64,000 nucleotides of DNA from JBGANR01 sp044222225. GTDB lineage: Bacteria; Actinomycetota; Actinomycetes; Mycobacteriales; Mycobacteriaceae. The stretch spans positions 1-64,000 of the forward strand of contig JBGANR010000021.1 in the NCBI GenBank assembly GCA_044222225.1, in the 5' to 3' direction. Under the pieces are notes generated by a model, which was given only the letters and a program-made list of their open reading frames with translations, had not been told where the DNA came from and ran no database searches. A program made the translations under genes and the position numbers. Below, in pieces: positions 7,837 through 17,394 of this stretch (position 1 is its first letter; each line of letters begins with the position of its first letter).

Positions 7837-9138
7837 TCAGCCGCCGGGCATCCCGCTCGGTCGTGTGAGTGGAGTGATTGATGTGGTCTGTGAGGCGACT
7901 TGATCGGCGAACCGCGTCAGTCGTCCGACCGATACGGCTATCCGGAGGACGTAGGCGTCCCTCGGTCGGGTGGGGTCGCGGCCGGTGATCTCGGCGATCC
8001 GGCGCAGGCGGTAGCGGACGGTATTTGGATGAACAAACAGTGAGCGGGCACACGTCTCCACCGAGCCGCCGGCGTCCAGGTAGGCGTCGAGCGTCACGGG
8101 AAGGGTGGCTCCGCCCTCGGCGAGCGGCTTGACGAGGAACTCCACGAGGATCTCCCGGGCCCGCCGGTCGCCGGTGAGAGCGCGCTCCGGCAGCAGTTCC
8201 CAGCTGTAGACCGGACGCGGCGCTCCCGGCCAACCCGAGACCGCCGCCATCCCCGCCATCGCCTCGACGACGCTCTCGTGCGCCGTCGCGATGCTCGACG
8301 TGGTGTGCCCGATGACGACGGGTGCGTCGGCGAACAGTTCGAGGAGGTCGTCGATGAACTCGACGTCGTCGTCGACCTTCCCGGAGACGATCGCCACGAG
8401 GTAGGTGCCCTGGACCACCGACAGCGCCGATCGGCTGTGCTCGCGGGCCACCGCGTGGATCGACGCGGGCACAGAGACCCCTAGATCCGGCGGCGGATTG
8501 CCGACGATGACGGTCGCCGGCGCCGCGGTGTCCCAGTTGAGGGCCGCCGCGCGGGAGAGCAGCTGCGGGCCCGTGTCGCCGCGGACGACGGCGTCGACGA
8601 CGAGCGCCTCCATGCGGGTGTCCCAGGCGCCGCGGGACTCGGCCGCCGCCGCGTAGATGGACGCGGCGGCGAAACCGATCTCGCGGCCGTAGCGGAGCAC
8701 GGCCTCGGTGAGGGCGCGCAGCTGCACCTCGTCACGGGCGAGCCGCGGCAGCCACTTCTCGAAGAACTCCATGGCCACGCGGACCATCTCGACCGTCTGC
8801 AGCAGGCTGATCCGGCGCGTCAGATCCTGCGGCACGATGCGGAACGCCTCGACGGTGAACTCGACGTTGCCGTCGGAGCTCTCCAGCCATTCCACGAAGT
8901 TGCTGACGGCCGTCTGGACGACGATCTGGACGTCCGCCCGCTGCGACGCCTCGAGATCGGAGAAGTAGGGCAGCCGGCTCTCCATCGAGTGGACGGCCTC
9001 CCGGGCGAACCGTCCGCTGTACTGCTTGATGCCGCGCAGGAGCGTGTCGGGCAGCACGTCGCGCACGCTGGCCGGCGGTGAGGCGCTCCGGGGCGTATCG
9101 GCGTCCGGGAACCGCGGACCGTCGGCGGGAGAGGGCAT
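7837..9138 (-). CDS. PucR-type transcriptional regulator of fatty-acid genes (FasR-like)
   Basis: 433 residues. The C-terminal DNA-binding domain (SLFVHPNTVRYRLRRIAEIT) is the HTH_30 form of PucR/CdaR regulators; the central region is a GGDEF-like CdaR domain and the N-terminal part is helical. Position between aceE and fabD matches the Streptomyces FasR and mycobacterial Rv2242 arrangement, where FasR activates fabD-acpP-fabF genes. The name FasR is also used for an unrelated TetR protein in mycobacteria, so no symbol is given. The roughly 150 bases between it and fabD are the expected target site. Confidence 0.85.
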   Translation of the reverse strand: MPSPADGPRFPDADTPRSASPPASVRDVLPDTLLRGIKQYSGRFAREAVHSMESRLPYFSDLEASQRADVQIVVQTAVSNFVEWLESSDGNVEFTVEAFRIVPQDLTRRISLLQTVEMVRVAMEFFEKWLPRLARDEVQLRALTEAVLRYGREIGFAAASIYAAAAESRGAWDTRMEALVVDAVVRGDTGPQLLSRAAALNWDTAAPATVIVGNPPPDLGVSVPASIHAVAREHSRSALSVVQGTYLVAIVSGKVDDDVEFIDDLLELFADAPVVIGHTTSSIATAHESVVEAMAGMAAVSGWPGAPRPVYSWELLPERALTGDRRAREILVEFLVKPLAEGGATLPVTLDAYLDAGGSVETCARSLFVHPNTVRYRLRRIAEITGRDPTRPRDAYVLRIAVSVGRLTRFADQVASQTTSITPLTRPSGMPGG

Positions 9139-9174
9139 GGGTCCGACCCTAGCTCCGGCCGACGGTCCGTCCGG

Positions 9175-11934
9175 TCACGCCGAGCCGGGGTCCGCGTGCG
9201 ATACGGGCGCCGCCTGCGGATCGGTGATCCGGTAGCGCGCCGCCGCCTTCGCCGCGACGGACTCGTCGAGCTCACCGTCGTCGGCCAGCGACAGCAGCAC
9301 CGCCGTGACGATGGACGCCGCGTCGATGTTGAAGAAGCGACGGGCCGCCGCGCGGGTGTCGGAGAAGCCGAAGCCGTCGGCGCCGAGCGTGTTGTAGGTG
9401 CCCGGGACCCACGGCCGGATCTGCTCCGGGACCGCGCGCATCCAGTCGGAGACGGCGACGAACGGGCCGTCGGCGTCCTGGAGTGCCGCCGTGACGTACG
9501 GCGTGCCGGCGTCGGTGCCCGGCTCGCGCAGCCGGCGTCGCTCGTACGCGCCGCCGTCGCGGGCGAGCTCGTTCCACGACGTCACCGAGTAGACGTCCGC
9601 GGAGACGTTCCAGTCCTCGGCGAGCATCTCCTGGGCCTTGAGCGCGTCGTTCATCGTGACGCCCGAGACCAGGATGTTGGCCCGCAGCCTCTTCTTGCCG
9701 CCGGGGCCCGACGCGTACTTGTAGACGCCGCGCAGGACGGCGTCGACGTCGAGGTCCTTGGGCTGCGGCGGCTGCGAGATCGGCTCGTTGTAGATCGTGA
9801 TGTAGTAGTAGACGTTCTCGCTGTTCTCGCCGTACATCCGCTTGATGCCGCTCTCGACGATGTGGCCGAGCTCGAAGGCGAACGCCGGGTCGTAGGACAC
9901 GACGGCCGGGTTCGTCGTCGCGAGCAGCTGGCTGTGACCGTCGGCGTGCTGCAGGCCCTCGCCGGTCAGCGTCGTGCGGCCGGCGGTGGCGCCGAGCACG
10001 AAGCCGCGCGTCAGCTGGTCGGCGGCGGCCCAGAAGCTGTCGCCGGTCCGCTGGAAGCCGAACATCGAGTAGAAGATGTACACCGGGATCATCGGCTCGC
10101 CGTGCGTCGCGTACGACGTGCCGACCGCCGTGAACGACGCCGTCGAGCCGGCCTCGTTGATGCCCTCGTGCAGGATCTGGCCCTGCTCGGACTCCTTGTA
10201 GGCGAGCATCAGCTCGGCGTCGACGGACGTGTACGTCTGGCCGTGCGGGTTGTAGATCTTGAGCGACGGGAACCACGAGTCCATGCCGAACGTGCGGGCC
10301 TCGTCCGGGATGATCGGCACGATCCGCTTGCCGATCTCCTTGTCGCGCAGCAGATCCTTGAAGATGCGCACGATCGCCATCGTCGTCGCGACCTGCTGCT
10401 TGCCCGAGCCCTTCGCCGTCGTCTTGTGGACGGACTTGAAATCGGCCGTCATCGGCTTGGCGCGGACCGGACGCGAGGGCAGGAAGCCGCCGAGCTGGCG
10501 CCGGCGGTCCAGCATGTACTGGATCTCGGGGGAGTCGGCGCCGGGGTGGTAGTACGGCGGCAGGTAGGGATCCTTCTCCAGCTCGGCGTCCGAGACGGGG
10601 ATGCGCAGCGCGTCGCGGAAGTTCTTGAGGTCCTGCAGCGTCAGCTTCTTCATCTGGTGGGTCGCGTTGCGGCCCTCGAAGTGCTCGCCGAGGGTGTAGC
10701 CCTTGATCGTCTTCGCGAGGATGACGGTCGGCTGACCCTTGTGCGCCATCGCGGTGGTGTAGGCCGCGTAGAGCTTGCGGTAGTCGTGGCCGCCGCGCTT
10801 GAGGTTCCAGATGTCGGCGTCGGTGAGGTTCGCCACCAGCTCCTTGGTGCGCGGGTCGCGACCGAAGAAGTGCTCGCGGACGAAGGCGCCGTCGTTGGCC
10901 TTGTAGGTCTGGTAGTCGCCGTCGGGCGTCGAGTTCATGAGGTTGACGAGCGCGCCGTCACGGTCGGCGTGCAGCAGCGCGTCCCACTCGCGGCCCCAGA
11001 CGACCTTGATGACGTTCCAGCCGGCGCCGCGGAAGAACGACTCCAACTCCTGGATGATCTTGCCGTTGCCGCGCACCGGGCCGTCGAGCCGCTGCAGGTT
11101 GCAGTTGACGACGAAGGTGAGGTTGTCCAGCGCGTCGTTGGCGGCCAGCTGGACCAGGCCGCGCGACTCCGGCTCGTCCATCTCGCCGTCGCCGAGGAAG
11201 GCCCAGACGTGCTGGTCGGAGGTGTCCTTGATGCCGCGGTCGTGCAGGTAGTGGTTGAAGCGCGCCTGGTAGATCGCGTTCATCGGGCCGATGCCCATCG
11301 AGACGGTCGGGAACTGCCAGAAGTCGCTCATCAACCGCGGGTGCGGGTAGGAGGGCAGGCCACCGCCCGGGTGACTCACCTCCTGCCGGAAGCCGTCGAG
11401 CAGATCGGCCGAGAGCCGGCCCTCGAGGAACGCGCGGGCGTAGATGCCGGGGGAGGCGTGGCCCTGGATGAAGACCTGATCGCCGCCGCCGGGGTGGTCG
11501 TGACCGCGGAAGAAGTGGTTGAAGCCGACCTCGTACAGCGCGGCCGACGACGCGTACGTCGAGATGTGGCCGCCGACGCCGATGCCGGGCCGCTGCGCGC
11601 GGTGCACCATGATCGCCGCGTTCCAGCGGATGAGGCGGCGGAATGCGCGCTCGACGTCCTCGTCGCCCGGGAAATAGGGCTCGAGATCGGTGGGGATCGT
11701 GTTGACGTAGTCCGTCGACGTCAGGGCGGGCAGCGAGACGCGCTGCTCGCCGGCGCGCTCGAGCAGGCGCAGCAGCACGTACCGCGCCCGGGCGGCGCCG
11801 CCGGAGTCGAGAAGCCCGTCGAAAGAGTCGAGCCACTCGGTCGTCTCGGAGGGGTCGATGTCCGGCAGATAGGACGCGACCCCCTCACGGATGACCCGGA
11901 CGCGGTCGGGGCGGTCGTTGCTGGCGGTCGTCAC
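9175..11934 (-). CDS. aceE: Pyruvate dehydrogenase E1 component, homodimeric type
   Basis: 919-residue thiamine-diphosphate enzyme that decarboxylates pyruvate and passes the acetyl group to the E2 lipoyl domain. The ThDP motif begins at GDGEMDEPESRG and closes near NCNLQRLDGPVRGN. The length is close to that of E. coli and mycobacterial AceE. GTG at 11934 has AGGAGG nine bases upstream. E2 and E3 are not in the window, as expected for mycolata, where the complex is shared with 2-oxoglutarate dehydrogenase. The PucR regulator follows 36 bases later and may be in the same transcript. Confidence 0.96.
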   Translation of the reverse strand: MTTASNDRPDRVRVIREGVASYLPDIDPSETTEWLDSFDGLLDSGGAARARYVLLRLLERAGEQRVSLPALTSTDYVNTIPTDLEPYFPGDEDVERAFRRLIRWNAAIMVHRAQRPGIGVGGHISTYASSAALYEVGFNHFFRGHDHPGGGDQVFIQGHASPGIYARAFLEGRLSADLLDGFRQEVSHPGGGLPSYPHPRLMSDFWQFPTVSMGIGPMNAIYQARFNHYLHDRGIKDTSDQHVWAFLGDGEMDEPESRGLVQLAANDALDNLTFVVNCNLQRLDGPVRGNGKIIQELESFFRGAGWNVIKVVWGREWDALLHADRDGALVNLMNSTPDGDYQTYKANDGAFVREHFFGRDPRTKELVANLTDADIWNLKRGGHDYRKLYAAYTTAMAHKGQPTVILAKTIKGYTLGEHFEGRNATHQMKKLTLQDLKNFRDALRIPVSDAELEKDPYLPPYYHPGADSPEIQYMLDRRRQLGGFLPSRPVRAKPMTADFKSVHKTTAKGSGKQQVATTMAIVRIFKDLLRDKEIGKRIVPIIPDEARTFGMDSWFPSLKIYNPHGQTYTSVDAELMLAYKESEQGQILHEGINEAGSTASFTAVGTSYATHGEPMIPVYIFYSMFGFQRTGDSFWAAADQLTRGFVLGATAGRTTLTGEGLQHADGHSQLLATTNPAVVSYDPAFAFELGHIVESGIKRMYGENSENVYYYITIYNEPISQPPQPKDLDVDAVLRGVYKYASGPGGKKRLRANILVSGVTMNDALKAQEMLAEDWNVSADVYSVTSWNELARDGGAYERRRLREPGTDAGTPYVTAALQDADGPFVAVSDWMRAVPEQIRPWVPGTYNTLGADGFGFSDTRAAARRFFNIDAASIVTAVLLSLADDGELDESVAAKAAARYRITDPQAAPVSHADPGSA

Positions 11935-12158
11935 CTGAGATGCCTCCTGCTGGTGCGTGGTGTCGTGCGGGTGGCGGCGCTCCCGCCACGCGCGCCGGTG
12001 GGCGACACCGGACGGCCGTCGACATGACGCATCGTCGAAGCAGTCCGGGGCGGGAGGTGCATCACATATCGTGCCCCATCCGGCGGGGACCGGCAGCCGC
12101 TACGGGGAACCCGCGTGGCGCCGGCGGCGTCCGGCGACCGATCGGAAAGAATGACGGC

Positions 12159-12629
12159 GTGTCGTCCACCGGCCTCCGGCAGCGCGTCTGCGCGGCGCTG
12201 CTGTGCGGGTTCGCCCTGCTCGCCGTCGGCTGCGGACGCAGCGTCGACGGCTACGCGGTCGTCGATCCGGCCGAGGTCGGAGCGGGTGCCGACGATCTCG
12301 ACGCCGTCGCGAAGGCGATCGGCGTCTGCGCGCGGATCGTGCCGGCGGTGAGCTTCGTGCCGCGGACGGGAACCCTGTCCGACCCGGAGCGACGCGATCT
12401 GCTCGTCCGGCTCGATCGCTCCGAGCAGATCGCGCGCGCCCCCGAGACCGTCGGCGCCACCGATCCGGTCGGTGGTGCCCTCGCGGCGTATGCCGACGCC
12501 ACGTCCGCCTACGCCCGGGTGCTGCGCGACGGCGGTGCCGTGGCGACGGAGCCGGAGCGCTGGCGCGTCGCGCGCGACCGGCTGTTCGGAGCCTGCAACG
12601 GCGTGTCGCCGGGGCTCGCGCCGTCCTGA
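12159..12629 (+). CDS. Small lipoprotein (Rv2240c-like position)
   Basis: 156-residue predicted lipoprotein: hydrophobic signal CAALLCGFALLAVGC with the lipobox cysteine at about residue 24, then a helical, acidic mature domain. The fold is not recognised. GTG at 12159 is chosen because GGAAAG lies upstream and longer readings remove the signal peptide from the N-terminus. It is divergent from aceE and followed by the DUF3052 gene, the same order as in M. tuberculosis, where the counterpart is a hypothetical protein. Confidence 0.7.
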   Translation: MSSTGLRQRVCAALLCGFALLAVGCGRSVDGYAVVDPAEVGAGADDLDAVAKAIGVCARIVPAVSFVPRTGTLSDPERRDLLVRLDRSEQIARAPETVGATDPVGGALAAYADATSAYARVLRDGGAVATEPERWRVARDRLFGACNGVSPGLAPS

Positions 12630-12756
12630 CGCAAGGTGGCCGCAGGCCGAACAACACACGACTTCGGCGTTCCCGCGGGTGGCGCTGCATGCGCGCCCCG
12701 GATCGTTCGCTACAGTTCTCACCAGTCAAGAACCGCCGAACAGGGAGGATCTCGCG

Positions 12757-13179
12757 TTGGTTGCCGAGGCACGCAGCGGCAGTGCCGAGAAGCTCGGTCT
12801 GCGCAGCGGACAGGTCGTGGCCGAGTTCGGATGGGACGAGGACGTCGATGATGCGCTGCGCGCAGGCATCGAAGACGTCATCGGTGGCGAGATGCTCGAC
12901 GAGGACACCGACGAGGTGGTCGACGTCGTGGTCTTCTGGTGGCGTGATGGGGACGGCGATCTCGTCGATGCCCTGATGGACGTCATCGGCCCGCTCGCCG
13001 ACGACGGCTACGTCTGGGTGCTGACGCCCAAGACGGGTATTCCGGGACATGTCGAGCCGAGCGAGATCGCACAGAGTGCGCCGTCGGCCGGGTTCACGCA
13101 GACGTCGAGCACACCGCTCGGCGGTTGGGTCGGCCTGCGCCTCGTGCAGCCGAAGGCGCGCCCCGGCAAGCGCTCGTGA
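12757..13179 (+). CDS. DUF3052 family protein
   Basis: 140-residue acidic protein of the actinobacterial DUF3052 family (counterpart of Rv2239c), recognised by KLGLRSGQVVAEFGWDEDVD and the WRDGDGDLVDALMD segment. It has no membrane segment or signal. TTG at 12757 is chosen: GGAGG lies eight bases upstream and the protein then begins where the family begins. The biochemical role is unknown. It overlaps ahpE by four bases (GTGA), so the two are translationally coupled, which suggests a link to peroxide defence. Confidence 0.85.
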   Translation: MVAEARSGSAEKLGLRSGQVVAEFGWDEDVDDALRAGIEDVIGGEMLDEDTDEVVDVVVFWWRDGDGDLVDALMDVIGPLADDGYVWVLTPKTGIPGHVEPSEIAQSAPSAGFTQTSSTPLGGWVGLRLVQPKARPGKRS

Positions 13180-13679
13180 GCGGTTGCGCGGCGGCGGCCT
13201 CCGAGACGGTGCCGCCGGCGCCGTTGCCCATCGGGACGCTCGCCCCCGACTTCACGTTGCGGGATCAGAACAACCAGGTCGTGACGCTCTCGGAGCTGCG
13301 CGGATCGAAGGTGCTGCTCGTCTTCTTCCCGCTGGCCTTCACCGGGATGTGCGAGGGCGAGCTCGGCGTCATCCGTGACCGGCTGCCGGAGTTCACCGTC
13401 GACGGCAACCGGGTGCTGGCGATCTCGGTCGGCCCGTCGCCGACGCACAAGGTGTGGTCGTCGGCGCAGGGCTTCCTGTTCCCGATCCTGTCCGACTTCT
13501 GGCCGCACGGTGACGTCGCGCGACGCTACGGCGTCTTCAACGAGACCGCCGGATACGCCGACCGGGGCACGATCGTCGTCGACGCCGAAGGGCGCGTCGT
13601 GTTCGCCGAGGTGCTGAGCCCCGGCGAGGCGCGCGGCAGCGCGGTTTGGGGCCGGGCGCTCGCCGCGCTAGCCTCTTAG
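13176..13679 (+). CDS. ahpE: One-cysteine peroxiredoxin AhpE
   Basis: Reduces hydroperoxides using a single peroxidatic cysteine, seen in PLAFTGMCEGEL (Cys59 from the GTG at 13176). LRDQNNQVVTL and LSDFWPHGDVARRYGVFNE match mycobacterial AhpE closely. At 167 residues it is about 14 longer than the M. tuberculosis enzyme; the extra N-terminal part contains a second Cys (residue 4), and an alternative GTG at 13209 would remove it. The start overlaps the DUF3052 stop by four bases. Confidence 0.93.
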   Translation: MSGCAAAASETVPPAPLPIGTLAPDFTLRDQNNQVVTLSELRGSKVLLVFFPLAFTGMCEGELGVIRDRLPEFTVDGNRVLAISVGPSPTHKVWSSAQGFLFPILSDFWPHGDVARRYGVFNETAGYADRGTIVVDAEGRVVFAEVLSPGEARGSAVWGRALAALAS

Positions 13680-13720
13680 GCGCCCCGACGCCGACGCCCG
13701 GCGAAACCGCGTCGGGCGAG

Positions 13721-13792
13721 GCGCGTATAGCTCAGTGGTAGAGCACTGGTCTTACACACCAGCGGTCGTAGGTTCGAAACCTACTGCGCGCA
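13721..13792 (+). tRNA. tRNA-Val (TAC)
   Basis: 72-nt cloverleaf: the acceptor 13721-13727 pairs with 13785-13791, allowing one G-T pair. The anticodon stem CTGGT/ACCAG encloses the loop CTTACAC with anticodon TAC, and the T-arm reads TAGGTTCGAAACCTA. CCA is not encoded. It lies about 40 bases after ahpE and ends just before the convergent helR gene. Confidence 0.95.
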
Positions 13793-13808
13793 CTTTCGGC
13801 CGTCGCCC

Positions 13809-15962
13809 TCAGGCACTCGTGAGAATCACCAGTTCCCGCGTCGCTCGGGTCATCGCGACGTACCGGTCGACGGCGCCTTCGATGCCGGTGCCCCAGGTCT
13901 GCGGGTCGACGAGGACGACGAGGTCGAATTCGAGGCCCTTCGCGTTCTCCGGGGTCAGCGATCGGATGCGAGGCGTCTCGGCGAACGTCGGATCGCCGAT
14001 GACGCAGGCGATGCCGTCGGCGTGCTCGGCGAGCCAGCGGTCGAGGATCCGGCGCAGGTCGGACGTCGATCCGCGGCCGACGGGGACGCCGCTGCTGCGG
14101 ATGGAGCTCGGCACGCCCGCGTCCGGCAATGCCGCGCGGATGACGGGTTCGGCCTCGGCCATGATCTCGGTCGGCGTCCGGTAGTTGATGCTCAGCGTGG
14201 CCGTCGTGATCCGGTGAAGCCCGTTGCGCTCGAGCCGCTGCCGCCAGGACTCGCCGAAGCCGTGGCGGGCCTGGGCGCGGTCGCCGACGATCGTGAAGCT
14301 GCGGGACGGGCAGCGGCGCACCAGCATCCGCCACTGCGCGTCGGTCAGCTCCTGCGCCTCGTCGACGATGATGTGCGCGAACGGCCCGGCGAGCAGATCC
14401 GGGTCGGCGGCGGGCAGGCCGGCCTCGTCGACGAGGGCGTCGCGCAGATCCTCATGCCGCAGCATCGTCATCAGCCCCTCTCCGTCGTCATAGGCGTGCG
14501 AGGCGATGAGGTCGTCGACGACCCGGTCGCGGCTCTCCCGTTCGACGGCCTCGGCGGCCTGCCGTCGTCGCCGGAGTCGCGACGCCTCCGGGTCGCCGAG
14601 CCGCTGCCGGGCGGCGTCCAGCAGCGGCAGGTCCGGCAGCGTCCAGGCCTGCGCGTCGGCCCGCTGCAGTGCGCGGACCTCGTCGGGGGTGAGCCGGGGA
14701 GCGCACAGCCGCAGGTAGGCGGGCACCGACCACAGGTCGCCGACGACGTCGGTCGCCTCCAGCAGCGGCCAGGCGCGGTTGAAGGCCGCGGTCAGCTCCC
14801 GTTTCTGCGCCAGCGAACGGCGGAGTAGTCGCGGCGGCACGTCGTCGTCGTGCCGGTCGACGATGATCGACACCAGCTCGGCCCACACCTGATCGCGCGC
14901 CTCGTTGTGCGGCGTTCCGAGCTCGGCCGCATCGAACGCCTCGGCCCACTCGGCGCGGCCGATGCGGACCTCGGACCACGGCGTCTCGACCGTGAGGGGC
15001 GTCGTCGGCGGCGTCTCGTAGAACCGGACGGCCGCCTCGATCGCGTCGACCATGTCCCCGGAGGCCTTCAGACGCGCGACGGCCGGGTCGGGCTCGTCCG
15101 CGGCCGCCGCGCCCTCGGCGACGAGCTCGCGCAAGGTGCAGATCTGCACGCTCTCCTCGCCGAGTCCGGGGAGGACGTCGGCGACATAGGCGAGGTAGGG
15201 CTCGTGCGGTCCCACGAACAGCACGCCGCCGCGGCGATCGCCGAGGCGCGGGTCGGAATAGACGAGATAAGCGGCGCGGTGCAACGCGACGACGGTCTTT
15301 CCCGTACCGGGACCGCCGTCGACGACGAGTGCGCCGCGCGAACCCGCGCGAATGATCGCGTCTTGATCGGCCGCGATGGTGCCGAGTACGTCGCGCATTC
15401 GAGCGGACCGATGTCCGCCGAGTGAGGCGATGAAGGCGGATTGGTCGTCGAGCGCCGCGTGCCCTTCCCATCCGTCCGGGGTGAACACCTCGTCCCAGTA
15501 GTCGGTGATCCGGCCACGGGTCCAGCGATATCGGCGCCTGCTCGCCAGACCCATCGGATCGGCGTGGGTCGCCGCGAAGAACGGTTCGGCCGCGGGGGTG
15601 CGCCAGTCGATCATGAGCGGACGGCCCGCGGCGTCATCGAGGCCGAGCCGGCCCACGTAGACCGGATCGGCGCCATCGGCGTCGACCATGCGGCCGAGGC
15701 ACAGATCCAGGCCGAAACGGCGGAGCAGCCGCAGCCTCCCGGTCAGCCGGCGGATCTCGGCGTCCCTGTCGAGCGCCGTCTGGCCCAGGTCACCGGGCGC
15801 CCTGCGCTCGACGGCGAGGCGATCGGAGAGGTCGCCGATCTGCTGCCGCAGGCTCGTCGCGACGGCTGCGAAGTGCCGCTCGTCCGAGGCGATCAACGCA
15901 GGGTCGGCCTTGGCGGCGAGGTTCGCCGAAAGTGCGAACGCGGCGGTGGTCATAGGGGTCAT
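13809..15962 (-). CDS. helR: HelD-like RNA polymerase recycling ATPase HelR
   Basis: 717-residue superfamily 1 helicase-like ATPase. The opening FALSANLAAKADPALIASDE and the long N-terminal coiled region match actinomycete HelR; Walker A is GGPGTGKT (about residue 217), Walker B is HIIVDEAQEL, and late helicase motifs appear as GDRAQARHGFG, NYRTPTEI and YVAMTRATRELV. HelR removes stalled RNA polymerase and displaces bound rifamycins, giving tolerance. A rifamycin-associated element lies about 140 bases upstream of the start. GGAG is found upstream of ATG 15962; a second ATG lies three codons in. Confidence 0.88.
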   Translation of the reverse strand: MTPMTTAAFALSANLAAKADPALIASDERHFAAVATSLRQQIGDLSDRLAVERRAPGDLGQTALDRDAEIRRLTGRLRLLRRFGLDLCLGRMVDADGADPVYVGRLGLDDAAGRPLMIDWRTPAAEPFFAATHADPMGLASRRRYRWTRGRITDYWDEVFTPDGWEGHAALDDQSAFIASLGGHRSARMRDVLGTIAADQDAIIRAGSRGALVVDGGPGTGKTVVALHRAAYLVYSDPRLGDRRGGVLFVGPHEPYLAYVADVLPGLGEESVQICTLRELVAEGAAAADEPDPAVARLKASGDMVDAIEAAVRFYETPPTTPLTVETPWSEVRIGRAEWAEAFDAAELGTPHNEARDQVWAELVSIIVDRHDDDVPPRLLRRSLAQKRELTAAFNRAWPLLEATDVVGDLWSVPAYLRLCAPRLTPDEVRALQRADAQAWTLPDLPLLDAARQRLGDPEASRLRRRRQAAEAVERESRDRVVDDLIASHAYDDGEGLMTMLRHEDLRDALVDEAGLPAADPDLLAGPFAHIIVDEAQELTDAQWRMLVRRCPSRSFTIVGDRAQARHGFGESWRQRLERNGLHRITTATLSINYRTPTEIMAEAEPVIRAALPDAGVPSSIRSSGVPVGRGSTSDLRRILDRWLAEHADGIACVIGDPTFAETPRIRSLTPENAKGLEFDLVVLVDPQTWGTGIEGAVDRYVAMTRATRELVILTSA

Positions 15963-16100
15963 GGCGTCGGCTCCGATATCGATCGAGAGGTCGTATTCCG
16001 TATCGCGTCAATATTTCTGGGACGGCTGTGAAGAATTCTTATAGCTGATTTCCTTTTTCGGTCTTTCTCGGTGGTGAGGTGACGATTCTGCACCGTGATA

Positions 16101-16121
16101 GGGGCCTTGCGGCAAGACCCC
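16101..16121. promoter_or_regulatory. Rifamycin-associated element (RAE) upstream of helR
   Basis: The 21 bases form an almost perfect palindrome (GGGGCCTTGCGGCAAGACC followed by CC) with the CTTGCGGCAAG core of the RAE described upstream of rifamycin-inducible genes in actinomycetes, including helR. A candidate -10 (TATAAG on the minus strand, near 16036) lies between it and helR. The AT-rich spacer also carries TATAGATT, facing the divergent PE-PPE gene. Confidence 0.82.
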
Positions 16122-16211
16122 CTGTGCGCTATAGATTGAAAGTGGAAACGGTCGCCTATTCTTCCGGGCGTACCCCGCTGCGGTAGTACGCGGTCGGGGA
16201 AGAGGGGATCG

Positions 16212-17372
16212 ATGGATATGGGCGAACGCCTTTCGCGGCATGCTGTCCGGCGGGCGGCGATCGCGTCGGTGCTGCTGGGCGTCGTCGTCGCATTCGGCAC
16301 CGGAACGACGCAGGCGGCTCGGCCCGACGTCGTTCCACCGCCCAAGGGCACGACGCTTCTCGTCGGCGGCACCGATGATCCGCACGCGGACGACATGCTC
16401 GACGAGACTGTCGGCAGGGGCTGGTTCGCCGGCGGCGAGCCCTACCGGAGGGTGAACACCCCGGCCGGTTTCGGGGCGGGGTGGGACGGCGTGGCCGTCG
16501 TTCCCTTCGTGCTCGGCGACAGGGGCCGGGTGGTGACGTACAACGGCTCGACCGCGGCCGGCACGTCGGCGGTGCTCGACGCGTTGCGAGACACCCCGGG
16601 ACCCGTGACGCTCGTCTCCACCTCGCAGGGTGCCAACGTGGTCTACGACGCCGCGTACATCGCGGTGCGCGACGGCGTGCGCAGCCCCGACGACATCGAG
16701 CTCGTCATGCTGGCGCCGCCGCGCTTCAAGAACACGGGGCTGGAGGTCGTCGCGCCGAGCCTCCTGCCCGGGGTCTACACGAACGGACCGGTCGATCCGG
16801 CGGCGACGGCCGGCGTCCAGGTGACGATGGTGTGCATCGCGAGCGACCCGATCTGCGGTTTCGATGTGTACTCGCGGTCGTCGTGGTTCTACGCGCTGCC
16901 CGGCTACGTCCAGGTGCATGCGCGGGAGTACGGGAATCTGCGCACGATGCGCGTCATCTCCGACGAGCGTGACGGCGACATCCGCTACGTCGCCGTCGAT
17001 CCCGGTTTCAATCCGTGGGGCCGGCTGCTGCGGCGGTTCGGCATCCCGGTGCCCGGGAGTGCCGACGACGCGTTGACGAAGGCCGTTCCGCTCGACGTGC
17101 CGGGCACGCCGCCGTCCGATCACGGGCGGGCGGTCCCGACCCCCCGCGAGGAGGCGGCCGAACGCGGTGCGGGCGTGCCCGAGACGGCGCCCGACCGCGT
17201 CGATGCGCGCGGTGGTTCCGGCGGGGTGCCGCCCGCGCCGCGTCCTCCGACGGCGGCGTCGCCCGCCGCGTGGACGGCGCAGCCGGTGCGTCTGCCCGAG
17301 GTGTCGTGGCCGACGGTCGCGCCGCCCGCCGCGACCGTGCCTGTCCTGCCCATCCCGCCGGTCCACCGCTGA
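16212..17372 (+). CDS. Secreted PE-PPE-domain hydrolase-like protein
   Basis: 386 residues with an N-terminal signal sequence (AAIASVLLGVVVAFGTGTTQ, cleavage near QAA). The body resembles the PE-PPE domain (an alpha/beta serine hydrolase fold): TTLLVGGTDDP starts the first strand, and VSTSQGANVVYDAA holds the nucleophile elbow with Ser in S-Q-G. The last 90 residues are proline-, alanine- and arginine-rich and probably span the envelope. No PE or PPE leader is present. Esterase activity on lipid or mycolate substrates is inferred from the family. ATG 16212 follows AGAGGGG. Confidence 0.75.
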   Translation: MDMGERLSRHAVRRAAIASVLLGVVVAFGTGTTQAARPDVVPPPKGTTLLVGGTDDPHADDMLDETVGRGWFAGGEPYRRVNTPAGFGAGWDGVAVVPFVLGDRGRVVTYNGSTAAGTSAVLDALRDTPGPVTLVSTSQGANVVYDAAYIAVRDGVRSPDDIELVMLAPPRFKNTGLEVVAPSLLPGVYTNGPVDPAATAGVQVTMVCIASDPICGFDVYSRSSWFYALPGYVQVHAREYGNLRTMRVISDERDGDIRYVAVDPGFNPWGRLLRRFGIPVPGSADDALTKAVPLDVPGTPPSDHGRAVPTPREEAAERGAGVPETAPDRVDARGGSGGVPPAPRPPTAASPAAWTAQPVRLPEVSWPTVAPPAATVPVLPIPPVHR

Positions 17373-17394
17373 GACGCTGGTAGCGTCCGCGTTC

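Noticed and set aside
11860..11875. GATGTCCGGC inside aceE as a third copy of the palindromic element
   Set aside because: Only ten bases match and no inverted arm follows; it is a chance coding match.
9196..12027. 943-residue open frame on the plus strand across aceE
   Set aside because: It is the opposite-strand shadow of a GC-rich gene; its composition is dominated by Arg, Val, Gly and Asp and no motif is present, while aceE has clear ThDP motifs.
13681..13720. Terminator between ahpE and tRNA-Val
   Set aside because: Short GC-rich complementary bits (CGCCC and GGGCG) exist but pair poorly and have no clear loop, so no feature was called.
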